Shown here piece after piece: positions 6,763-13,796 of a stretch of 13,830 nucleotides of DNA. The notes under the pieces are model-generated. The model made no database searches. It was not told where the DNA came from and saw only the letters and a list, made by a program, of their open reading frames with translations. The translations under genes and the position numbers were made by a program. Source of the stretch: Spirochaetota bacterium. GTDB taxonomy: Bacteria > Spirochaetota > UBA12135 > COTS27. The stretch lies in NCBI GenBank assembly GCA_030621685.1, contig JAUXHF010000018.1, forward strand, positions 1 through 13,830. Reading direction: 5' to 3'. Position 1 is the first letter of the stretch. Every line of letters starts with the position of its first letter.

Positions 6763-6830
6763 TAGGTTAAGCAACCTATCTAAAAAAGCAGGGACTATCA
6801 AATAAGCAGGGACTATCAACTATCAAATAA
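6763..6830 (+). promoter_or_regulatory. rplM 5' leader: hairpin plus 18-bp tandem repeat
   Basis: TAGGTT-AAGC-AACCTA (6763-6778) forms a perfect 6-bp hairpin with a 4-nt loop. It is followed by AAGCAGGGACTATCAAAT (6786-6803), a second copy from 6804 identical over 16 nt, and a partial third, CTATCAAAT (6820-6828), about 40 nt before the rplM ATG. L13-S9 operons in some bacteria are controlled by leader RNA structures. Whether this is such an element is inference; it does not visibly match a known L13 leader. Confidence 0.4.
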
Positions 6831-6870
6831 CAACAGAAGGCTACATCCATACCGAAAACAAAAAGAACTT

Positions 6871-7302
6871 ATGAAAACAAAAAGCATACCCATAGCCGAA
6901 ATTACTAAGAATTGGATAGAACTTGATGCCAATGGCATCATTCTTGGCAAACTCGCCTCGAAAGCAGCCCATTTTCTCATCGGAAAACACAAAACGAAAT
7001 TTACCCCGCATATGGATGACGGCGATAACGTTATTGTTATCAACGCCGAGAAAATAAGACTTACCGGAGAAAAAGCTAAAAATAAGGTATATTACCACCA
7101 TACTGGCTACATGGGGCATATCAAAGAAACCTCTTTCCAAGATATGCTAGCAAAACATCCCCATCGCGTTATTGAGAAAGCCGTTTTCGGCATGCTTCCC
7201 AAAAACAAGTTGGGCAGAAAACAATACACTCATTTGTTTGTCTATGCCGGCAACAAACACAAACATACGGCACAAAATCCAAAGAAAATAAACATTATTT
7301 AG
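6871..7302 (+). CDS. rplM: 50S ribosomal protein L13 (uL13)
   Basis: 143 aa, the normal length for bacterial L13. Recognisable conserved blocks are WIELDANGIILGKLAS at the N-terminus, the GKHKTKFTPHMDDGDNVIVINAEKIRLTG region (continuous in the sequence, residues about 38-66), YYHHTGYMG, and the AVFGMLPKNKLG motif near residue 110. L13 is an early-assembly protein of the large subunit that binds 23S rRNA. rpsI follows after 12 nt, the classic L13-S9 pair. The ATG has no GGAGG-like sequence upstream, only a tandem-repeat leader. The stop is TAG. Confidence 0.97.
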   Translation: MKTKSIPIAEITKNWIELDANGIILGKLASKAAHFLIGKHKTKFTPHMDDGDNVIVINAEKIRLTGEKAKNKVYYHHTGYMGHIKETSFQDMLAKHPHRVIEKAVFGMLPKNKLGRKQYTHLFVYAGNKHKHTAQNPKKINII

Positions 7303-7314
7303 GTAGAAAATATT

Positions 7315-7713
7315 ATGACTGTTCTTACAAAAAAACTTGTTTGCGGAAAAAGAAAAACCGCCATAGCTCGCATATCCCTAAAAGAAGGCACAGGAAAAAT
7401 TACAGTTAATGGCAGAGAGGCCCCTCAATATTTCCATAAACGCGCTGCCTTATTACATCAGCTGAACATGCCCTTTTTAACAACAGGCAGTGAAAACCGC
7501 TACGATACTGTAGCCAATATTCATGGCGGCGGCCTTTCCGGCCAAGCAGGAGCCCTTCGCCATGCTATAGCCAAAAGCCTTAACCTTATTGTGCCTTCCT
7601 ATCATAAAACGTTAAAAGACGCCAAACTCCTCACCCGAGACCCCAGGAAAGTACAACGAAAACTCTATGGCCATAAAAAAGCAAGGAAAAGCTTTCAGTT
7701 CTCAAAACGCTAG
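7315..7713 (+). CDS. rpsI: 30S ribosomal protein S9 (uS9)
   Basis: 132 aa, normal length. Near the N-terminus it has GKRKTAIARISLKEGTGKITVNG, spanning residues about 11-33. The middle has a GGGLSGQAGALRHAIAKSL region and it then ends in the conserved basic tail ...QFSKR. In ribosomes that tail reaches the P-site tRNA anticodon. It is translationally linked to rplM (12-nt gap). A weak AGG lies 11-13 nt before the ATG. The stop is TAG. Confidence 0.97.
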   Translation: MTVLTKKLVCGKRKTAIARISLKEGTGKITVNGREAPQYFHKRAALLHQLNMPFLTTGSENRYDTVANIHGGGLSGQAGALRHAIAKSLNLIVPSYHKTLKDAKLLTRDPRKVQRKLYGHKKARKSFQFSKR

Positions 7714-7734
7714 ATTTATTATTTTTAACAAGAG

Positions 7735-7748
7735 GCTTTTTAAAAAGC
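7735..7748. repeat. 14-nt palindrome after rpsI (poor terminator candidate)
   Basis: GCTTTTTAAAAAGC is a perfect palindrome 22 nt after the rpsI stop, with short AAGA/TCTT arms outside it. It has no free loop and no U-tract on the 3' side, so an intrinsic terminator is doubtful. The gap 7714-7839 shows nothing else. Confidence 0.25.
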
Positions 7749-7839
7749 TGTTTCTTACTCTTACGAAAATTCTGCAACCTGCCAAGCCATTTCCGCCAAT
7801 AAATCTTAACTCTATTGAACATAGCCATTGTTATTAAGC

Positions 7840-8256
7840 ATGAAAAAAGCTCAGTCGAAACAACTGGCCTTAAGTCAATTAATTAAAATCAACGTACAAA
7901 CTCTGTACATTCCAGATAATAATATTCTCGGGCAGCCCCAGAATAAAAACTATTTTCGCTACACCATAAAAATCGAAAATACCGGGAAAAATTCCGTACA
8001 GCTGATTAGCCGCTATTGGCTTATTATAAACGATAACGGCGAAGAAATTGAAGTTCACGGCCAAGGCGTACTAGGAAAACACCCCGTTATCGAAGCTAAA
8101 AAAAGTTTTGAGTATCAAAGCTTTTCCAGCATCGATAGCGATTGGGGCTCTATGGAAGGCCATTACACCATGATTGACCTTGAAACTGAAGAGATTTTTA
8201 CAGTGAAAATAGATAGGTTTTACCTCGTTAAAGATACTACAATACATAGCCAGTAA
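7840..8256 (+). CDS. apaG: ApaG (DUF525) domain protein
   Basis: 138 aa from the ATG at 7840; a TTG four codons upstream is open but less likely. It is a compact fibronectin-III-like beta fold. Landmarks are the FRYTIKIENTG strand, LISRYWLIINDNG, then the signature VHGQGVLGKHPVIEAKKSFEY (GxGVxGxxPxxxxxxxFxY, residues about 72-92) and GSMEGHY. ApaG proteins are linked to Co2+ and Mg2+ efflux or to Ap4A metabolism in enterobacteria; the molecular role is still unsettled. The signature usually has Pro-Gly before the Phe, and here it is Lys-Lys-Ser. It lies 126 nt after rpsI and may be read through from it. No Shine-Dalgarno is seen. Confidence 0.88.
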   Translation: MKKAQSKQLALSQLIKINVQTLYIPDNNILGQPQNKNYFRYTIKIENTGKNSVQLISRYWLIINDNGEEIEVHGQGVLGKHPVIEAKKSFEYQSFSSIDSDWGSMEGHYTMIDLETEEIFTVKIDRFYLVKDTTIHSQ

Positions 8257-8393
8257 CATGCAGCCCGCAACATACAGCCTTCGTAGCTAGCCCTACTTCC
8301 ACTTAAAATATATATTGTCCTTCAAGAAAAATATATACCTTAGGTTTCGCCGCCGGCATCTCCATCAAAAGATACGCGAAGAATGTTTAAGCA

Positions 8394-8422
8394 CTTACAT
8401 GTAGACTAGCTAATATTATATA
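8394..8422 (+). promoter_or_regulatory. Weak candidate promoter for dapD-hemH
   Basis: CTTACA (8394-8399) and TATATA (8417-8422) stand 17 nt apart, each matching four of six consensus bases, about 24 nt before the dapD ATG. The 189-nt gap also holds a TAGCT...AGCTA inverted repeat around this -10 (8407-8429 region). Low certainty. Confidence 0.25.
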
Positions 8423-8445
8423 TAAGCTAAGCGCCAAGAAGATCT

Positions 8446-9654
8446 ATGGCAAAACTAAAAACAAATACCTTAAAAACAGTTCTATATTATGGCGTTGGGC
8501 TTCGCCGCAGAAGGAAAGAAAAAACCTTAGATATTCATTTTATCTATCTCCAAAAAAAAAGCCTTAGCCATTCCAGTCATTCTAGCGCTACCTTTACTAT
8601 CATAGGCAATACGCTGAATGCCAATAAACAAAAAGAGTTACGTAAAAACAGCTTTGTGCTGCTCGATAAAACAGCACTCAAAAAAATTCATGCAGGGCTA
8701 CAAGCAAAGAAAGTTACTACTCCCCTCGCTCAATTTCTGCTAAAGAAACTATCTAACACTTCTTTGGCAAAGAATAAAAACCCAGCCAAGTATGCCACAA
8801 GCGATTACATTTTCTTCGCCCTATTCGAAAAAAATAAAGCCCTGCAAAGCATAGAAGAAGCCTACTTTAAGTTACACCTTCTCTCCTTGCGTCTTTGCAA
8901 ACCACATGACGTATCCTTAGCAGGGCTGTTCGGGCAACTGCCTAATATAGCATGGACAAATTACGGGCCTTTTTTAGCCGAAGATCTAGAAACCCAGCGG
9001 CTCGAAGTTCTAAGCCATGACTATGGCCATGGCCATGGCTGGGCAGCAGAGCTAGCTGTCTACTCGCTTGATAAAATCCCCTTCATGCTAAACTACGTGG
9101 CACCCCCAGGCATTCGCATAGCCGATGCTTCGCGTGTCCGCCTCGGCGCTTATATTGGGCAAGGCACAACCGTGATGCCTGCCGGATTTGTCAATTTCAA
9201 TGCCGGCACCGAAGCCGAGGCTATGGTAGAAGGACGCATCTCTTCTGGTGTCTTAGTTGCCGCCCATAGCGACGTTGGCGGCGGCGCTTCCATTATGGGC
9301 ACGCTCTCGGGAGGAGGCCAGCAGGTTATTTCCATTGCCGCAGGCTGCCTATTAGGCGCTAACTCTGGCCTAGGCATTTCGCTTGGCTTCGGCTGCACCG
9401 TAGAGGCCGGTCTTTATCTAACAGCCTCTTCAAAAATTTCTTTATTCGATGAACAAAGAAAACCTATCGATATCCAAGGCAGGCCGATACTGCCTAAAAA
9501 ATTCGGCAAAAAACAAACTCATGTCGTGAAGGCTTTACAGCTCTCTGGCATCGAAAAAAAATTATTTCTTCGTGATTCACAAACTGGCCGCATTATCTGC
9601 TTGCCCAATAAGAAAACGCTGGCCCTAAACGAAACCTTGCATGCCCAGAGTTAG
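8446..9654 (+). CDS. dapD: Tetrahydrodipicolinate N-succinyltransferase
   Basis: 402 aa. It catalyses succinyl transfer from succinyl-CoA to tetrahydrodipicolinate in the succinylase branch of lysine/diaminopimelate synthesis, in the cytoplasm. The C-terminal half is a left-handed beta-helix rich in hexapeptide turns. From residue about 225 it follows the actinobacterial/Pseudomonas class very closely: IRIADASRVRLGAYIG, GTTVMPAGFVNFNAG, MVEGRIS with the likely catalytic E262, SDVGGGASIMGTLSGGG, and LLGANSGLGISLG. The protein is longer than the 317-344 aa usual for this class, mainly in the N-terminal part, which is lysine-rich. A (GGCCAT)2 duplication at 9025-9036 encodes GHGH just before the helix domain. 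An AAGAAG stands upstream of the ATG, the closest thing to a ribosome binding site in the window. hemH begins near its TAG stop. Confidence 0.93.
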   Translation: MAKLKTNTLKTVLYYGVGLRRRRKEKTLDIHFIYLQKKSLSHSSHSSATFTIIGNTLNANKQKELRKNSFVLLDKTALKKIHAGLQAKKVTTPLAQFLLKKLSNTSLAKNKNPAKYATSDYIFFALFEKNKALQSIEEAYFKLHLLSLRLCKPHDVSLAGLFGQLPNIAWTNYGPFLAEDLETQRLEVLSHDYGHGHGWAAELAVYSLDKIPFMLNYVAPPGIRIADASRVRLGAYIGQGTTVMPAGFVNFNAGTEAEAMVEGRISSGVLVAAHSDVGGGASIMGTLSGGGQQVISIAAGCLLGANSGLGISLGFGCTVEAGLYLTASSKISLFDEQRKPIDIQGRPILPKKFGKKQTHVVKALQLSGIEKKLFLRDSQTGRIICLPNKKTLALNETLHAQS

Positions 9655-9676
9655 CAGAAATAAGCAGCTTGCCAAG

Positions 9677-10864
9677 ATGAATAAAAACATCAAAGATATT
9701 ATCATTCTTATTAACTTGGGTAGCCCTAAGCATGCCAGCGTGCCGGCGCTGCAGCGTTACCTTTTCCAATTTTTAATGGATCGCCATGTTATCGATATCC
9801 CTTTCTTTCAGCGCCTTCTCTTAGTTGGCGGTATTATTGCTCCGTTTCGGGCATTTCCATCGGCTAAGGCTTATGCCCATATTTGGCAAAAAGAAGGCTC
9901 TCCGCTCATCATCAATACTCGTCTCCTAGCAGGCTCACTTTCCGATCATCTTAAAAAAAATTCCCGCTATGCACAGCGCATGCTAGGCCTGCTTGTAGCC
10001 ATGCGCTACCAAAGCCCCTCAATAAAAAATGCACTTCGTGATGCCTTAGCTCTGATACAACAAAGCAAAGACAAGCATTTTCGGCTTCGCTTCATTCCTT
10101 TGTATCCCCACTATGCCATAAGCACCACCCTTAGTAGCTATCTGCAAATAAAAAAAGATTTGAACTGGTTTTTCAAAAAACTTAGATCTCTCAATACAAA
10201 AAACAAGTATCTTTCAAAGAGCAAAAACCCTACTCAAAAACATGTTAGCTACAGTATCAAACCTCCTTTCTGTAAAGACCAGCGATACCTTAAGGCCCTA
10301 GCAGAAAGTATAGCACCTTATACAGACCACTTGGGAGAAGCAGGGGGCTATGATTTTCTGCTTTTCTCGTATCATGGCCTGCCCGTACGCCACTTGACTA
10401 AAATAGAACCAAGCCATGAAAAAAATTGCTTTCAAACAGCTGCTTGCTGCGAAACCAAGACCCCTCCTGCCAAAGGCCACAACCTATGCTATCGCCATCA
10501 GGTGCTTTTTACTTCAGAAGAAATAATAAAACGCCTTTCCTTAAACAAAGCCCTTACTTTAAGCTCTTTTCAATCACGGTTAGGCAGAACCCCTTGGATA
10601 GAACCCTTTACCTGCGATACCGTAAGGCTGCTAGCCAAAAAAGGAGTACGAAAACTGCTTGTGGTCTGCCCGGCTTTTGTCAGCGATAATCTTGAAACCT
10701 TGCTTGAGGTCGCCGATGAGAATACTCGGTATTTTCGCGAAGCCGGCGGCCTTGAATTAAAACTTATTCCTTGCTTGAATATTCAGCCAAGTTGGGTACG
10801 CCTCCTAGCTGCTTTTGCCCAAGAAAACGATACGCTCCCAAGCTCGCTTCTTCCTGAAATTTAA
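9677..10864 (+). CDS. hemH: Ferrochelatase with internal four-Cys [2Fe-2S] motif
   Basis: 395 aa from the ATG at 9677. An in-frame ATG at 9641 (407 aa) would overlap dapD by 14 nt. I prefer 9677 because the family normally begins a few residues before ILINLGSP. Numbering below is for the 407-aa form. It inserts Fe2+ into protoporphyrin IX, the last step of protohaem synthesis, on the inner face of the membrane. Visible motifs are ILINLGSP, FIPLYPHYA, FSYHGLP with catalytic H245, FQSRLGRTPWIEP, and CPAFVSDNLETL with E352. Four cysteines, C263, C269, C270 and C283, lie in one 21-residue segment just before YRHQ. This matches the internal-cluster class described for Myxococcus xanthus ferrochelatase, rather than the C-terminal cluster of other types. 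A lysine-rich insertion at residues about 180-210 makes it longer than usual. It is probably co-transcribed with dapD. Confidence 0.93.
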   Translation: MNKNIKDIIILINLGSPKHASVPALQRYLFQFLMDRHVIDIPFFQRLLLVGGIIAPFRAFPSAKAYAHIWQKEGSPLIINTRLLAGSLSDHLKKNSRYAQRMLGLLVAMRYQSPSIKNALRDALALIQQSKDKHFRLRFIPLYPHYAISTTLSSYLQIKKDLNWFFKKLRSLNTKNKYLSKSKNPTQKHVSYSIKPPFCKDQRYLKALAESIAPYTDHLGEAGGYDFLLFSYHGLPVRHLTKIEPSHEKNCFQTAACCETKTPPAKGHNLCYRHQVLFTSEEIIKRLSLNKALTLSSFQSRLGRTPWIEPFTCDTVRLLAKKGVRKLLVVCPAFVSDNLETLLEVADENTRYFREAGGLELKLIPCLNIQPSWVRLLAAFAQENDTLPSSLLPEI

Positions 10865-10932
10865 ATCTTGTTAAAACTTTGTAGGCTAGGCTTCTATGCC
10901 CCCGCCCTAAACATTTTCTGCAGAAATATCTC

Positions 10933-11040
10933 ATGAAACCTTTACTTTTACTTCACCTCATCTCATCTGTATCTAAAAAAACATCCCAAAATATATGGCC
11001 ATCCAACATGCAGCATGCTTATTTCACCGAGGCCATCTAA
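10933..11040 (+). CDS. Possible 35-aa peptide in the porin leader
   Basis: An ATG-to-TAA frame of 35 codons starts with a hydrophobic MKPLLLLHLISSV and ends 13 nt before the beta-barrel gene. It could be a small membrane or leader peptide. No Shine-Dalgarno or homologue is recognised, and chance is likely. The 189-nt gap 10865-11053 otherwise holds a GGCCATC direct repeat (near 10998 and 11031) around a GCATGC palindrome. Confidence 0.15.
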   Translation: MKPLLLLHLISSVSKKTSQNIWPSNMQHAYFTEAI

Positions 11041-11053
11041 ACTCATTTAAATC

Positions 11054-12493
11054 ATGTCTTATTCCCAAAAAACATCTCTTAGCAGAGGCATGCTCTGGCT
11101 CGGCTTCTTGCTTACTCTCTTAGCAACACCAGCCTTCGCCCAAAACAATGCGGCTGATATCACCAACACTGCTAGCACGAAGACCGATTCTCTGCTTGCA
11201 GAAAATAGCTTTATCGATGAAAACAAAAAAAAATTAAACATAGAGTTTGTCAACCATTCAGAGTTTCTCTTCTACTTTCGCCATACGCAAGCTGTCGAGA
11301 TTACCGGCAACGAAAGCACTTTTAGCATAGCCCTCCGCCCAAACATAGATTTCAGCATACGCTTAAAGCAGATAGCGAAGTTCACCTTAACTATAGATCT
11401 GTATTTGCTACAAGCCCTCTCGCTAAAAGCACGTTCTTACCAGAATTTCGCTCCGCCAAATTTCCTATTCAAAAGAGTCTTGCTAAACATCCGCCTTGGC
11501 AATTTGGCCAATTTAGGCTTTGGGATATTCCAGCCACTCTATAAAACACTGCCTATGCACTCGTATTTTCTGCCTGTGGTTTTTAAAGTTTCGCCAGTAA
11601 CAGAAAACAACGATAAGCCCCGGCAAGTAGGTCATAGTTTAATTACCGGAAACCGCGATCTGCCCCTTCCTTACCTTGTGCTAAACAGTTATGACACAGG
11701 GCTATCCATTGGCCTGCATTATAAACTTTTAGAATTTTTAACAGCTATAAGTAATGGCGAAGAAGGATTAGATCCCAACTCGGCCAAGACGGTTAGCCTG
11801 CGCTTAGCCTTAAAAAACAGTGCTTGGCATAGCGGCCTGGGCATGCAAATTGGCAATATCGGCTCGGTGCCGCTTAAAGAGATGAAACATGCTTACCAGT
11901 TTTTCTTTTATTATTCGAACAGCCAAAACAGCAAACTACGCTGGAAAGTAGGCGGCGAAACCTTTCTTTACCTGCATGGCATCCGTGACCTTCAGGTTAT
12001 AAACAGCCAAGGCCAATTTCAAGATGGCTACGGAAACGGCGGAAATGTTTACGGCAGTTTTGATGACTTCAAAGAACACTTTCGTTACGTCGATGGATAT
12101 TTTTCTCCATTCTCTGTATTTAACAACGGCAGTTACGATGCTTCAAAGCAAATCAATAGTTACACGCTTTATGGTCTTTCCTTCTTAGTGTATCTCGACT
12201 TTGAATTTATTGATTTAGTTAGCCTTACGCTGCACTTCAGCGGCTACGACCCCAATTTGCTTTCGGAAGCAAATGAGATGTATAAAATTCGCTACCGTGG
12301 CTTCGCTAGGCTTGGGCTAACTCCGCTTAGCTTTTTTTCGGTTTTTTTATCTTTCACCTATACTTACGACCAGCTCTTTCTTCATTGGTCACAATTTTAC
12401 GATAGCGAAAAACGTGCCTCGCATAGAATAGAAGACTATGATATTTTCGCCGGTGTTGTTTTTCGCTTTCCTAAAAAAATAAGCCTAAAATAA
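11054..12493 (+). CDS. Outer-membrane beta-barrel protein of unknown function
   Basis: 479 aa. The N-terminus is a clear Sec signal peptide: SRGMLWLGFLLTLLATPAFA with cleavage expected after A29 (AFA-QN). The rest is made of alternating polar/hydrophobic stretches rich in Tyr, Phe and Gly (for example FTLTIDLYLL, LRWKVGGETFLYL, LSFLVYLDFEFIDLVSLTLHF, FFSVFLSFTYTY). These are typical of amphipathic strands of an outer-membrane barrel. I do not recognise the family. The protein ends VVFRFPKKISLK: a classic final aromatic (RF) is followed by six extra residues, the last four of which are produced by an 11-bp tandem repeat that also makes the stop. It is a single gene, convergent with hemW. No Shine-Dalgarno is seen. 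Porin or channel function is inference. Confidence 0.7.
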   Translation: MSYSQKTSLSRGMLWLGFLLTLLATPAFAQNNAADITNTASTKTDSLLAENSFIDENKKKLNIEFVNHSEFLFYFRHTQAVEITGNESTFSIALRPNIDFSIRLKQIAKFTLTIDLYLLQALSLKARSYQNFAPPNFLFKRVLLNIRLGNLANLGFGIFQPLYKTLPMHSYFLPVVFKVSPVTENNDKPRQVGHSLITGNRDLPLPYLVLNSYDTGLSIGLHYKLLEFLTAISNGEEGLDPNSAKTVSLRLALKNSAWHSGLGMQIGNIGSVPLKEMKHAYQFFFYYSNSQNSKLRWKVGGETFLYLHGIRDLQVINSQGQFQDGYGNGGNVYGSFDDFKEHFRYVDGYFSPFSVFNNGSYDASKQINSYTLYGLSFLVYLDFEFIDLVSLTLHFSGYDPNLLSEANEMYKIRYRGFARLGLTPLSFFSVFLSFTYTYDQLFLHWSQFYDSEKRASHRIEDYDIFAGVVFRFPKKISLK

Positions 12494-12507
12494 GCCTAAA
12501 ATAAGCC
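12479..12507 (+). repeat. 11-bp tandem repeat across the barrel-gene stop codon
   Basis: ATAAGCCTAAA occurs at 12479-12489 and 12490-12500, followed by a partial ATAAGCC (12501-12507). The first unit codes for the last residues of the beta-barrel protein. The stop TAA is at 12491-12493, and a second in-frame TAA follows at 12497-12499. Confidence 0.85.
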
Positions 12508-12545
12508 GCCAAATAAGCTCTTAATTTCTCATCAGTTTCTCTTAA

Positions 12546-13796
12546 CTAGTTTTTAGTTTTTTGCTGAACGAGATCTTGCTTTTCTATAAAAAAGCTACGA
12601 ATGATATAATCGGAAAAGAGCAGCCCTTTTTCGGTAAGCCTCAACCTTCTGCCACGATACACGTACAGTAGTTTTTCTTTTTCTAGCAGAGTGACTTGTT
12701 TAAAAAAAGTTTTTCGTAGCTTCTTTGTGCCAGAATTTTCAAAGAACAGTTCTTCAATTTCCGTTAAGGAAATACCATTTAAATTTCTTAGCCTTGTTAT
12801 CAAAAAATCATGAAAGCGCTCTTGCGTTGAAAGTATCTCGACTTGTTTAAGCGCCTTTATTTCAGTGCTATGTTTTTTTTGATTGCTAAGCACACGGGCG
12901 TAGTTATGGATATTAGATACATTGATAAATCGTTTCTTAGCGCCATCGTAAGAATGCGCTGCTGGTCCTAGCCCAAGATAAGGCCTGCCTTGCCAGTAGC
13001 TCATGTTATGCCTAGAAAATGAGTTTATGTTTCTAGAAAAATTTGATATTTCATACTGCAAAAACCCCTGTTGTTTTAAAACTTTTCTTAATAAAAGAAA
13101 CTGCCGACTGGCATGAGCTTCATCTACGGCAGCCCGCCGCCCATGGGCAATCTGCCGAGCCAGTAAGCTGCCCGGCTCTACGCTTAAGGCATAGGCCGAG
13201 ACATGATTAATATTAAAAGCCAAAACCTGCTTAAGACTTTCTACCCACTTGGCATCTTCTAAGCTGGCAAAACCATACATGAGGTCCACGCTTATATTCT
13301 TAAAGCCCGCCCGCTGGGCATTCTTGAGTAGGCTATTTAAAGCCATAGGCTTTAAATAGCCATGTCTTCGGCCTAGGTATACAAGGGCTTGCTCACTAAA
13401 AGCCTGCAAGCCCAAAGAAAGACGAGTGAAGCCTAAGCTTCGCCATAGCAAAAGTTTTTCTGCTGTGCTATCTTCGGGATTAACCTCTAAGCTTATTTCA
13501 GCATGTGCCGATATCTTAAAATTCCGAAACAAGGCTGCCATAATCCGTTTTAAATTCTCACTTTCAAGTATAGATGGCGTCCCGCCCCCCACATATACCG
13601 AGCGCAAGCCATGCTCGGCATACTTCTTAGCTTCTTGATGCGGGAGGTCTTTGAAGAAATCTTTTACAAGAAGAATCTCCTGCAAAAGCGCCTGCGTAAA
13701 TGAATTTTCATACTTATCCCGGTTTAGCGAGAAATAAAAATCACAGTAAGAACAGGCCTTACGACAAAAAGGAATATGCACATACAAACTAGCCAT
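12546..13796 (-). CDS. hemW: HemW-type radical SAM haem chaperone
   Basis: 416 aa. This radical-SAM protein was formerly often annotated as oxygen-independent coproporphyrinogen III oxidase (HemN-like). HemW proteins bind haem and deliver it to respiratory enzymes rather than oxidising coproporphyrinogen. The start ATG gives MASLYVHIPFCRKACSYCDF, with the 4Fe-4S cysteines C11, C15 and C18 in a CxxxCxYC motif. GGGTP (70-74) and EVNPED (104-109) bind S-adenosylmethionine. RLSLGLQAF and the HNxxYW motif (H263-N264..Y267-W268), followed by GLGPAAHSY, are HemW landmarks. The C-terminal 100 residues form the HemN_C-like winged domain. Residues 146-156 are encoded by a perfect 14-bp inverted repeat. 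It is convergent with the barrel gene, and its upstream region is mostly beyond the window. The stop is TAG. Confidence 0.92.
   Translation of the reverse strand: MASLYVHIPFCRKACSYCDFYFSLNRDKYENSFTQALLQEILLVKDFFKDLPHQEAKKYAEHGLRSVYVGGGTPSILESENLKRIMAALFRNFKISAHAEISLEVNPEDSTAEKLLLWRSLGFTRLSLGLQAFSEQALVYLGRRHGYLKPMALNSLLKNAQRAGFKNISVDLMYGFASLEDAKWVESLKQVLAFNINHVSAYALSVEPGSLLARQIAHGRRAAVDEAHASRQFLLLRKVLKQQGFLQYEISNFSRNINSFSRHNMSYWQGRPYLGLGPAAHSYDGAKKRFINVSNIHNYARVLSNQKKHSTEIKALKQVEILSTQERFHDFLITRLRNLNGISLTEIEELFFENSGTKKLRKTFFKQVTLLEKEKLLYVYRGRRLRLTEKGLLFSDYIIRSFFIEKQDLVQQKTKN
13331..13361. repeat. Perfect 14-bp inverted repeat inside hemW
   Basis: GGCTATTTAAAGCC (13331-13344) and GGCTTTAAATAGCC (13348-13361) are exact reverse complements separated by ATA. 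In the protein this is the G-Y-L-K-P-M-A-L-N-S stretch, between the SAM-domain RRHG and RAG motifs. It would form a very stable hairpin in the mRNA or a cruciform in DNA. Confidence 0.9.

Noticed and set aside
6786..6830. CRISPR-like or mobile-element origin of the 18-bp repeats
   Set aside because: Units are directly adjacent without spacers, only 2.5 copies, no cas genes or terminal inverted repeats nearby.
6841..7140. 99-codon frame antisense to rplM
   Set aside because: Opposite a certain ribosomal protein gene and without protein-like features.
9025..9036. GGCCAT duplication in dapD as a regulatory palindrome
   Set aside because: Only two units; the palindromic look follows from the hexamer itself and it encodes GHGH in frame.
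12546..13796. HemN (oxygen-independent coproporphyrinogen oxidase) as the function of this gene
   Set aside because: Length, the N-terminus beginning directly at the IPFCRKAC motif, and the HNxxYW motif fit HemW rather than the longer HemN.
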